From NCBI GenBank assembly GCA_018873245.2, contig JAEMBT020000004.1, forward strand, positions 10,536,652 through 10,600,651: 64,000 nt of DNA, read 5' to 3'. The stretch is from Archegozetes longisetosus (lineage: Eukaryota > Arthropoda > Arachnida > Sarcoptiformes > Trhypochthoniidae). Below are positions 36,201 through 47,500 of the stretch, piece after piece. Position 1 is the first letter of the stretch; every line of letters starts with the position of its first letter. Both the position numbers and the translations under genes were made by a program. The notes below the pieces were generated by a model. The model made no database searches and was not told the origin of the DNA. It was given only the letters and a program-made list of their open reading frames with translations.

Positions 36201-37760
36201 AAATTGTAGATTTTGTCCCCAAAGTGCACATTTGGGACGCACCACTTGCTGTTCCTAATTATGAGTCATTTTCCAGGTAATCAATATCTTATTTCGATTA
36301 ATACTTAGTATATCAAATGACTTTAGCAGAGAAAACATTTTCACATCTCAAAAAAGTGTTCTCAATCGATAACTTTCAATAGGATATTAGGAAACTTAAA
36401 AAATTGATTTTTCCTCCAAAATTATATGTTAATTTGAAAGATAGTAAAACTTTTTAAAACTTTCAAAACTAATTAATCATTCATATGAGTGATTGCAAAT
36501 GGTTCCTACATCCTTTACTAGTATCTAATTTTCTCATCTAAAACGAATATTATTCTATTGGATTTAGTTTATTAACTCGATCTTCTCAGTGGCTTAGAGA
36601 CCAAGCACCAGGACTAAGATTTCTATCGTGCAATACAGTTGAGGCACCAATCGACTATGCATGTGAGACATCAAACTTTTTGAAACAATTCTCAACAAAG
36701 TCTATCTCTTATTCCTTCTAAAATAGAATTCTTTACAATTTCGTCAAATACTCTAACTTATAGAATATTTTTTCTTTCAGTCGATGCCGAATCGATAAGA
36801 GAGACACTACTCTCAGGCAATAATAGCATTGATAGTCGACGAATGTTTTATCCTTTGAATAATTCTGACAAGCAGAATTTGTTGTCAAATGAGTTCACTC
36901 TGAAATTTCTGCGAATAGCGGTCACAAGACCTCAGGAGTGTTGCCCTGAATCACATTTCCCACCAACTCGTGAGTCTGTGATATTAAATTGGTAAGAAAT
37001 AGACAAAGCAAAATCATAAGGCATAAAAACGTTAGTGTGCGATCCCACTAATAGCCATTAAGCTTTTCTATTAATGTTGTGTCGTTGTCATTATCAATCA
37101 TGAATTACATGTGCATCCGATCAATTGATTCGCACATTAAACTTTTTCTACTGCTTTGCTAAATATTCAACTTAATAATCACATTTCAATTGCTTCAAAC
37201 AATACTTTTTTGGATCATTTAGCAAAATCTTTGTTCCAACAAAGTTACCAAACGCTATAAATGCAAACACTCCTGATTATGAGAGCGTAAATCTGAGTAA
37301 ACGTAAAATGGAGGCATGGCTTATGACTACGGGTAAGAGTTTATGCCGACAAAAAGTTATCAGAAGTATGTTTTTGATCAAACTTACCAAAGGCTTTTAG
37401 CAGAACAAAATTGCCTATAATGATTAGCATTTATTGATACCATTAAGAGTTTATTGAATGTGAGAATATGAGGTAAACATACAAATGATAAATCGAATAA
37501 CTTATTATTAACCGACACTATTAGGTGCTCGAATTTTATCAGCGGAAACCACTGTCATTACAATCCCATACTCTTCCAGCTCTATTGCCGCTACTGTCGA
37601 CTCGTGTTTGAAGTCAAATAAATCGGTTTTGGGCCATTACTTAGTCGTGTATCGCATTTATTTAGATGGACACTATTTGGAACCTCCGGCTAGACTCTTA
37701 CCCATAAATCTGACGGTAGATGCTGATGAAAATCAAAATGACTCGTGTTCTCTTATGTAA
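33289..37760 (+). CDS. Gene B: four-unit repeat protein of unknown family with CaaX tail
   Basis: Eight exons: 33289-33500, 33640-33795, 34737-34981, 36036-36276, 36568-36662, 36781-36991, 37223-37332 and 37525-37760. Intron phases are 2,2,1,2,1,2,1, with an unbroken frame of 501 aa. As in gene A there are four diverged units. Unit 1 has CFTFVDFCP, VNNWLNDNPKW and KTAETLIY. Unit 2 has CINVVPRI, a Ser-rich insert, MLVRVNELLANKP and ILNVETVPI, closing with TIFILRIYFEYG. Unit 3 has LEIVDFVPKV, SSQWLRDQAPG and SCNTVEAP, closing with FTLKFLRIAV. Unit 4 has CKIFVPTKL, MEAWLMTTG and ILSAETTVI, closing with YLVVYRIYLDG. The protein ends in CSLM, a CaaX-type sequence. No signal peptide or membrane helix is visible, so a cytosolic or prenyl-anchored protein is plausible. 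It lies 934 bp downstream of gene A in the same orientation, a clear tandem duplicate. The family is unknown to me. Confidence 0.78.
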
Positions 37761-38779
37761 ATAATATAGTATTTATTCTCGTCTATAACTCAATATAAAA
37801 TGAAGACAAGTTTAAGTATAAACATAAAGTGACAACAATTCTGTTAGTTTTTCTATGCAACTTTTGTTACCATTATCGCAGTTGTCGTCAAATAATAAAT
37901 CTTTTAAGATTATTGAAGCACATAAAAAGTAAATTTAAATGTGAACCAGACGAGCAGTAATGGCTTTTAAGCCATAGTTTTCTCTTTCAGTATGAATTTA
38001 AATTATAATCATTATTATTGTGTATAAAACAGTTACTTCCAATAAGATTCTGTAAAAGTAATTCTAGAAGTTTTCAAATTCTGAAAACATAAATTAAACA
38101 GTCAAAACTGACGAAATGGCAGTTTATTAAATGAAACAATTTCTTATTATTCACTAAAGTGATTGGTTGTGTTTGAACATATTTTTTGCAACTTTCTTAA
38201 CTCGAATTGTTTGATGGACTAAAGGGACACAAATTTCGGTATTCTATGGGAGCTGTTTCGAGAAAGTTTTGGTTCCAATAAAACAAGCATCACATTTGTT
38301 TCCTCTGCCAAAAAATATATTATTATCAACAAAAAATACATTTCAATGAATTCAAATCGATGAAAAGCTTTTGAATGAAAAATCAAGAAAAATAAAAACA
38401 ATATTTTATCTGAAAAGCGCTTAGAATGGAAATAGAAAATTTTTTCATAAAAATACTGGTTTGTGTAGTGTTGCCAACGGTTAAATATACGATCGCATAT
38501 ATAAAACTAAGGAATAGACATATCTGCAAAGCTCAACCATATGTTAATTATGAAATAGTCAAATTGAAGAATAAATAAGTTGGAAGACAGAATTGGCTTT
38601 TTAAAAAATGCTGCTTTATTTGTTTGCTTATTAAAATTAACTCTTATTCAAAGACATCAACTATTTGCAAAAAACTAGATAAAAATTGAAACATCTGCGA
38701 AGCATAGTAAAACATGATTAGATAATTTAAGGGATAATGAGGAAGCGTTTAATTATAACAATAATAGCTATCGATAAGT
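37761..38779. other. Convergent interval between gene B and the cuticle gene
   Basis: About 1 kb holds both 3' UTRs. Several AATAAA-like hexamers occur on each strand. I see no ORF or RNA gene that I can support. Confidence 0.5.
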
Positions 38780-39792
38780 CTATTTTCTATAAACGGATGC
38801 ATGTGCGAGGCCGAGTGGTGCTTGTGCGAGACCGAGTGGTGCTTGTGCGAGACCGAGTGGTGCTTGTGCGAGACCGAATGGTGCTGCAAGACCAAGTGGT
38901 GCGGCCAATGCGCCGTAGGATTTAGTAGCGGCCAAAGCGAGTGGTGCTGGAGCCAAAAGGGGTGCTGGAGCTAAGAGTGGGGCGGGGGCTGCTGCGTATG
39001 CGGTGGAAAGAATAGCGGGTGCGGGGGCTAAGAGTGGAGCGGGTGCAGCCAAGACCTTTGTGACGGGGGCAGCAGTCAATACTGAAAGAAAAGATAAAAA
39101 ATTATATTCTATAATTGTGGTTGATTTTGAAATATGACATTAGATGTGTAGAGAAAAGTTTAAATACCCGGTGCAGTTGAGAGTACAGTTGCGTCACCAA
39201 GAGATGAGGTAGCAGTACCAGGCTCATTTGTTCCAATGGTGGCTCTGAAACCGTAAGCATCGGCAACATAGTCTACACGTCTTGATCGGCCATCAATGTC
39301 CTTAATGATGTATGATCCGACTTTGTTTCCGTGAGCGTCTCCTTGTTCTTGTCTGCCGTTTGCTGCGCCGTACTACAAGTGATTAGATTAGACAAACGTT
39401 AATTGAGTTTCAAACGATTTAACTACAAACAAAAGAATTACTTCATCAACGATGTCATAACTGAAAGCGTAGTTTCCGTAATCCTGTTTTGGTTATAAAT
39501 GAAAGCAAAAATCTCGGATGAATAAAGTTTACTTAAATTTGAATCGAAGATAAATTGCAATTAAAGTTAATTACATCTTGGCTTCTGGATGTGACCGATT
39601 GTCCGCCTGGAAGTCCATGAAGTGCAATAGCTCCTCCGCGGACTAATGCAACGCAGCATAAAAATGGCACTAAAAGCTGTAGAAGAAATACACCAATGAA
39701 TTAAAACAAAATATTTGTCTAACGATTTCAAGTTGAGTTTAGTAAGCATCAATAAGAGATCGTTTTGCAATAACAAATACCTTTTGGAACAT
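38780..39792 (-). CDS. RR-type (chitin_bind_4) cuticle protein, arachnid-like
   Basis: Five exons on the minus strand: 39792-39781, 39676-39575, 39483-39442, 39372-39168 and 39081-38780, giving 220 aa in frame. Exon 1 codes only MFQK. The signal peptide (MFQKLLVPFLCCVALVRG) is thus split by an intron, as in many arthropod cuticle genes. The Rebers-Riddiford chitin-binding core spans exons 3-4: YGNYAFSYDIVDE, DAHGNKVGSYIIKDIDG, RRVDYVADAYGFRA, then TIGTNEPGTA as in arachnid cuticle proteins. Exon 5 is a low-complexity tail rich in Ala, Pro and Leu (APAPLLAP repeats, then APLGLAQ repeats). The product is secreted into the extracellular cuticle, where RR domains bind chitin. A minus-strand TATA box lies about 80 bp upstream. 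Confidence 0.93.
38804..38887. repeat. 21-bp tandem repeat (4 copies) coding APLGLAQ
   Basis: Four copies of a 21-bp unit lie at the 3' end of the cuticle gene. They differ by one to three bases and code the heptapeptide APLGLAQ on the minus strand. A fifth, more diverged copy follows. The near identity suggests recent slippage or unequal exchange. Confidence 0.9.
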
Positions 39793-39866
39793 TTTCGTTA
39801 TTTATTAGAAGTTATCTAACTTTGGAGCTGATTTGCTCTGTAACTATCGAAATGATTGTCTCGACT

Positions 39867-39875
39867 CTTTATATA
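39867..39875 (-). promoter_or_regulatory. TATA box of the cuticle protein gene
   Basis: The minus strand reads TATATAAAG here, about 75-83 bp before the ATG at 39792. This is a normal TATA distance for a short-leader arthropod cuticle gene. Confidence 0.6.
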
Positions 39876-42800
39876 CAAGTTCGGAATCGGTATCTGATTC
39901 ACGCCCATATCACAAGTGAAAGTAAATCCGTCCTCCGAATAGTCTCAAACTTTCACTTTGAAATAGATTACGAAACAATCCGAAGGCAATGTCCGACTTT
40001 TTTACTCTCATTTTTACACAGACTCTACACACAAAGCTTAGGATTACTCTAGAAATTCTTCCGATCTCTCCTTCATGTGCATATTTCTATAGAAATGCAT
40101 TTCAGGGCGTATTTCAGATTAATATCAGGCGTGGATCACATTGACTTTGCTTTAACCAACAATCAGGTGCAATCATTGGTAACCTTAACCTGAAAAGTTA
40201 GAAATGAAAAAATGTAAGGTTTTCTATAACCGCAGGTGACCTATTAATTGTTGTATTACTAGTAGAGTGACTGGACCGCAGTTTTAGAAGTAGAGACTTC
40301 TCATATATGGCTATTACAGCCAAACCTGTCCAACTTTCATTTGTACTTAAGTGCTTTCTAGAATATAATTTAAAAATGCCACAGAACAGCGTGGCTTAAT
40401 TGTTACTCATTTTTAAAAACAACTTAACTGCCTGTTAAAGTTAGACAAGTTTTGCTGTGTGTCAAATTTACTCGAAGCCCAACAAGAACTCTAAGCATTG
40501 AAGTTGAGAACTGACCCAACTTTCTATGATTTTATGTTAATTTGCAGTTAAATGAGTGCACTCATTGATTTACCTCCTCTCACAAACTATCATATTTTGA
40601 TATATCTATCATAAAATTGTTCAATTATACAATATATTGTATCAAAATTGATCAATCGTGCCTTCAGACCAAGCATGAAGTTATGAACAAATATTGATCA
40701 TAAATGACAGTTCTGTATTATGTAATGTATTGTGTCTCTAGTTAAGAGTATGAACAGCCTTTTTGGTCTTCAAAATATAATGATATTTTATAAAGGAAAA
40801 GCTTTTCTAACGAAAAACCAGATTCCAGAAAGTATAGCTATTATTGACAAATGTTAACAGTAACGGCTTTTAATAACCACCTTTATTCAAACAGAAGTAA
40901 AAGATCCAACAACAAATCACTATTGAAACTGAAATGTTAGCCTGTATTGAGTGCAATAGCTGTTTCCCGATTTGGACCCAATTTTTAGCTCAGATTCTTA
41001 CTTACGTAATAGTTATAATTATATACGTGTAATTATGGCTTATTAGCTTACATTTATTACTGTATTTACTGTTTAAAAAGAGAGCGAAAGCAGTGATTTT
41101 GTGTCTGAAAGTTTACTATTTTTTAAACTTTGCCAACGTATCAATTTTTGACGGCGTTACAGGTCAGTCAAGTAAAACCAATCCATATCTCATTTGTTGT
41201 TTAATATAATGTTAGTCTGGGTTTGAAGTACCATAACTAAGGCGTTGGCGCTCAGAATCATCAAAATTGAATTGCATTCAATTGAAGCATAGATTTGATA
41301 TTTGGGTCGATAAATCGGCGGATCATTTATAACTTATTCGATACTGTCTACCACTTTGGGTAATCACCATAAAAGTCAATTTAAACAGATCAAATTCAAA
41401 GTATGTGATTGTGGGGTCAATAAAGCTTTATATTAAAAAGTGCTCTTAATCTTATATGGGTTCAATAAATTGTTCATATTCAGCTCGTTTCAAGTTTTCA
41501 ATAAGGCTTTTGTTACGAAAATAGTAATAGTAATATCAGCTGATTGCCTGAAAGATTGCTTTTCATTGTAAAGTTGATGTGCAGTAAAATATCTAATTCA
41601 CTATAACTTCTTTTGCAGAACAAAACTTCAAGTTTTAAACTTATTTCTTTAATTGGTTTGCTCAAAGGAATCCCTAAGCATAAAGTGATTTAAAAGCTAA
41701 TTTATATGTTTTTTCTGATAAGATTTTAATTTATGGTTCTTTGTTGCCGTTTGTTGAATTAAGTTAGGAATGCAAAGTATCGCTTTCAGACTCATGTTTT
41801 TATGTTTGAGCCAAACTTGCACTCCTAATACTCTTACACTACTTTACTTTCAAATGTTTGCAAAGCATTAATTTAATTAGAAAAGACTGCAAATTAAAGT
41901 TAGTTCTCGTCAAGTTTGAATCTTTGAGTGACGGAAAAAATAGCGAAGAGTGAAAGTGAAGCGAAAAGTGAATGGTGCTTTGTTGTCACTTCACATTTCA
42001 TTTTATTTTAAGTTTTGATTTCGAAGATATGTTATCGCAAATTCTTATTCAATAAAATCTTGATTACTTTGAAAAACTTGATTCATGTATTTGTTGAAAT
42101 GTTGGCCCGAAGTAATTCAAGTTATTTTAAAAGCCATATCCGTGTCTTCATCATTATTCATACGACAGGGCTGTTAGGCTGACTGTTCATTAGGTCGTAC
42201 TGAAGAAGGAAAACTAAATTAAACTGCCATAAAATTGAATAAGATAATTGTTCTTCAATTATTCGCTTTATACTATGCTTTGCATTATTTAAGAAAATTT
42301 CCTGTTTTGTCTTTTGTGACCAATTCTAGAATAAATTTATTTAACTTACGCCTAACTGTGAACTTATGATTGAAACATAATAAATCTGTAGAATTACTTA
42401 TCAGGTCTAAAGTTGCTAAAGTTTCTAAACTAAACGTGAACATAGGAAAAACTTGAGGAAATACTTTCATATTGGTTTGACTGATTTTTGCGATCATTTC
42501 CCAGTTTCGCGAACTTTAAGCTAAAGCATTTCTAATAATTTAAGCGAATTTTGAATGGAAGTAATAATTATTGTAAAGCATTTAGCTATGAAGGATTAAC
42601 TTAAATCGGATCGCCTGATGCAATAGTTATATAATATTTCATACTTTTTAGGAAAGAATTTTCCAATAATTATTCATATAATCTTTTAATCTTATTAAAA
42701 GTTCATGAGTATATTTACACGCATAGCATTTTCTCAATTAAAACATTGAGATTTTGATAAGAGAATGTTTAATCTTAATAACTCGTGCAGTTGTTTTTTA

Positions 42801-44578
42801 TTGTTATGATCAATAATTAAGTATTAGAGACCCACATAAAGTGGACAAATAGCTAATTCTGGGTCATTATAGTTATACCAATTTTACAGTTTAAACACAA
42901 CTGAAGGACGACAAACTGTCATCATATAGTTTAAACTGAAATTGAAATAATCAAATTATTAAACGTGAGGTCATTAATTAGTTCATGGATAATAATAAGG
43001 ATCATTTGAACAGCGCAACCATAAAACTCCTTCTTCTTCACTACGTTTCAAATTATGGTAATGTTGTGGCAATTACAGATTTATGTGTTTTTAAACTGAA
43101 CTAAATATACTTTAATTGTGAGATTAATCTAAAAAAGGTGGGCAAAGTGCAAGTTTGAGTAATTTGACTGTTTAAATCAAATTGAGTGATTCACTTTAGG
43201 TATAACCTACTTTAAATCACTGTTTGATCGCATTTTTGACCCTCAAAAGCTAATTTCAATCGGCTTCTAATTTGCGAGGCAGCACATCGAATAAAAGTAG
43301 TGTTTAAGAATTAATAGTTCAGGTCAAATGTGGCATTTGTTAAACCATAATTTGCTATTTAGTCAATATGTTTAAAAACCATAGTATTATAGCTACAATT
43401 ATTGCAGTTTTGAAGGTCAATACGATTGTTCACGTTTTGAGTAATACTGTACGAAAAACTTCTATTATGTAAGAATACATAGTGTGAGACCAATACATTT
43501 TACCGTTTCTTCAATATTGGAGCACAGATTATATTTGATATAGTTTTTCCACTCATGATTGACGTTTAGATGATTTTTGAAAAGATTTTACAATCTTTCT
43601 ATGCTTTAGTTTGTAATATCTTAAAATGTTGTTACAATATTTGCCCCACTTCTTTCACAAAAATACACGCTTTTGCAGATAATTTATGTTTTTCCAAGTC
43701 CTAAAGCTTATTCCTATTAGAAAATTGTATTTATAAAAAAATATTTCGCTTCTGTAAATTTAGGCTGATTTCAAGCGCAAGTTGATATTTAGAATGCATC
43801 TATTGAAGGCTACCTCAAAATTATTGTTAAGTCCAACCGAAAATTGCGTTTTTATATCTCGCAATAGTTGATTGTTTTGAAAGTATGTGAAGAATTCTTA
43901 ATGGCTTTGATTGTAATTCTTATTGATCTTATTGTTGCCAGACTAGAAAAGTTGATATATAAATACTTAAGTGAGCTAAATAAGAAAGAAATCTTGTTTT
44001 CAATAAAGGAAAGTGTAGGCAATCCTTGAAGTTTGAAAGCAAAAGTCGATTGTTTAACTGTAGAATTCAAGTTTATATAAATGAGTTAATACGATTCAGA
44101 ATATCATTGCATAATGATTGACAAGTTAACATGACTAGATTTTTTTCAGAGTTTTTTATTCGCATTATTATCGGAGTAAAAATTACATGAGAATAAATTA
44201 TCATTCTTTCCCTTTTATTATTATTTATTTAATTCAGGCTAAAACAACTTTCAAAATTGATTTTATGCTAACAAATTGTAAGCATTTCTCAATACAAACA
44301 TCAATCACTAGACAGTACATGAAATCGATTATAATTTGAAAGGTAAGCGATTGTAAGAAACAACATCGCAGAAGTAGACTCAGATCAAAGAGAGAAAGTT
44401 TACGCTTATTTAGATTTGGGTGGCTTTAAATTAAAATAAAAAATATTTAGTTTAATGCTGCCTCACTTTCTCATAGATATATATATCCATTATATAATGG
44501 TTTATATATGTTATATAACTTAATGAAACCGCTTTCTATTCAATACAATATTAGGTTAACACTGATTTATGTGAAAGC
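39876..44578. other. Gene-poor interval downstream of the guanylate cyclase
   Basis: About 4.7 kb of AT-rich DNA. Only short frames without domain character are present. I found no exon, RNA gene or inverted-terminal element that I can support. Confidence 0.45.
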
Positions 44579-47500
44579 TTAACTAACAATGCATGATGTA
44601 TTACTTCCACTATTAGTCGTTTTCGGCGACCGATTACAACAACATCCCTGTTCTCTACCTGAGCTTGAATTATCGCTATCCAACGAGTTGATCACTTCTT
44701 CGAGAATCTTGTCGTTGCCAACGAATGCGTTATTAATTATTATTTTGTTTGCTTCAGACTTATCGATAACAGTGTTTCGCCTCTGTTGATGACGCTCTCG
44801 GGTCTCAATGTCATTAAGTGGACTACTTTTCAAATTTTTAACAGTCAAGTCAATTCTATCGTTGCTATCAGTGTTTCGGGCATCTGATGACGAAATCTCT
44901 TTCGATAATTGAATTTGCATTAATTGGTCTAATCTTCTTTCGCTCGTTTCATCTATTGATACTAGTGGCAGAGCAGACCTTGCTGTTATTGGTTTATCGA
45001 CACGGTTTGTTGTCTTTAAAGCACTTTTCAATTGACTGGTCATTACTTCATTTTGCGAATTATTTTTGTTGACTCGTTTCAGAGGCAGTGTTTCAGGCGT
45101 TATATTGTTATCTGATTCTGTATCGTTTGTTCGACGACCATAGAGCCAGTAGGTCTTTAAGAACATTAGTATTATGTGTACTTTGGGCGAAGTATCAAAA
45201 GAGTCAATTTCATCTGAACGAATTCCGTTGCGGCAGAAAGCTCAGAAAAACGCATCAAACACAACATGAGCAAAACAAATGAAACAGTAATCAAATTATC
45301 AGTTACACTATTTCTTAAGCTTTTCAGTTCGCGACCCACTTGTATAGAAGGCAATATTAAATTTTGCAACTTGGACAACCAGCAGTGGGTCCTGAAAGAC
45401 AGGTTGAAAATCTACTCACTAAAGTAATAGGTTTCGAAAAGATGAAGCTATAGCTAACGTAAGTGAACTGCTAATGAATAGCAAAGCTAACAATTAATTG
45501 TTACTTTTCCCTAAGAAAATCGATCTTAGATGCTTTGCCTCAACGAAATTCGTTGACATGATAACCAACCTTCATGTATCCCTTTCCTTTCAATTGAATG
45601 GTTCCGCGCTCATAAACATCCCATTCATTTAGATCCAGCATAGCTTTGGTCATTTGACTTATTTGAACCATTTGGGCTTCACTTGAACTCTCTATACGAC
45701 TGGCAGTATTTACTGTATCACCAAACAAGCAATACCTGTCAAAACAAATTACTGTTTATAGATTGCACTGCGTCCAATTCTATGAGTATCGTAACAAATG
45801 AGCTTAATCTTTCTTTCCTACCGTGGCATCTTTAGTCCGACTATACCACCTTCAAAAATATAATTTTTCTTATTAAAAACTGGTCTCTATTTGAAACAGT
45901 TGCTTAACAGAGAATTAATTACCGACAACTGCGCCTAATTATTTGGTTGCATGTCAAAAAATCAAATAATCATAATGAATACCTTTATAATTCTAAAATT
46001 ATGATTGATTTCATTATCAATACTGGCTTTTAGGTTTCAAGTCTTTTAAATATTAGAATTGATTACATTATTAACTCTAATCATTATTTAAATATTAGAC
46101 TCTTTTCAATGTTTCCTCATTGTGCTCGCAATCATGCCGTTAGCAGTTAGATAAATATGATATTAAACTTTATCTTTAGGTTATTTTCTCCTGTATTCGT
46201 TTAAAAATCCTTAATTTAATTAATGATTTGACTGAAACCGATTGAATAAATGCAAGAAAAAATGTGGATGTATTATAAAGAATGCCATTTATTAATAATT
46301 GATTGCCACACCTGTGTGAATACCTATAAAAATAATAGTGAAAAAATCAACCCATTAATAATTTCATTAATAACTTATCCTAAAATCAAGTTCATTCAAA
46401 AATTACTAAATTCAATACATTTAATGAGAACAACGATGGGATAAGTTAAAGCTTTGATGCAAAATAACGTCAAGGGCTCAGCAATTATTAGGCTCTAAAT
46501 GGATAGTTAAGCGAAACTCTAAGAAATGAGTTCACATTGAATATCTCGTTAAAAATAATATCGTTTTTGGGAAAAAATTCTGGTTTGCAATAAATAATTA
46601 TTTTGTCACAGAAAAGCAGATAACTTTTAATGAAAGTAAATAAAATAGCAAATCAAACACGTTATGCATGACAACATTTTAGGACAACTATTGCTTAACA
46701 AGTTGTTACTACCAATTCTAATATTCAGATTATTTCCACTCGACGGGTCTCTTAAGTGGAAGACCACGTCAATCATATCTAATGCCATTTCGCACACTTT
46801 CCGAGCGTGATTTATATTGTCCTCTTCATCAAGAATACCGCCACCGCTACAGATCATATAAGCGTCGCCTATTGTTTCGACCTATAAGTTGAAAAACGTT
46901 TAATAAAAATGCCAAAGCAAAAGGAAAGGAGGAAAAGATTACTAGTAATAGTGATAGATACAAGAGCTCAAGTCATGCTCATTTGTAATACTTTGACAGA
47001 ATAATAGATTAGGATAAGAACTGACTCTTAGCAAAGTTCCTCACGATGGATGGATTTAGTTTAAATGGTGATCAGCACTTCACAGAAGTATACCTTATAA
47101 ACATGGTGCCTTTCAGTTAATTCATCGAACAAACTGTACATAGAGTTAAGCATATTTACGACTTGCATCGGAGTTATGCGACTGCAGATCACAGTGAAAT
47201 TGACGATATCAGAGAACAGAATTGTCACACATGGGAAATACTATAGATATATAATGCATAAGTTTCTTCTTCAGTATATAAAATGCCAGAGTTAATCTAC
47301 TCTTTATGAACATACTTGACATGTATTGACTGCTTTTTCTCCTTTTCGAAGGCGATCTGCTATCTTCTTGGGAATTTGTAATCAAATCAAACTATTAATT
47401 TAATTCAATCTCCATTTGTTATAATTATCGCTTAATAAGCTTTTTTCTACTTATCATTTGGTAAAGCAATTGATCGGTTCGTTTCATCTCAACGTCTAAC

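Noticed and set aside
44460-44520. ATATAT-rich palindromic stretch
   Set aside because: Simple low-complexity AT sequence with no TIR or duplication. Such stretches are common across the window.
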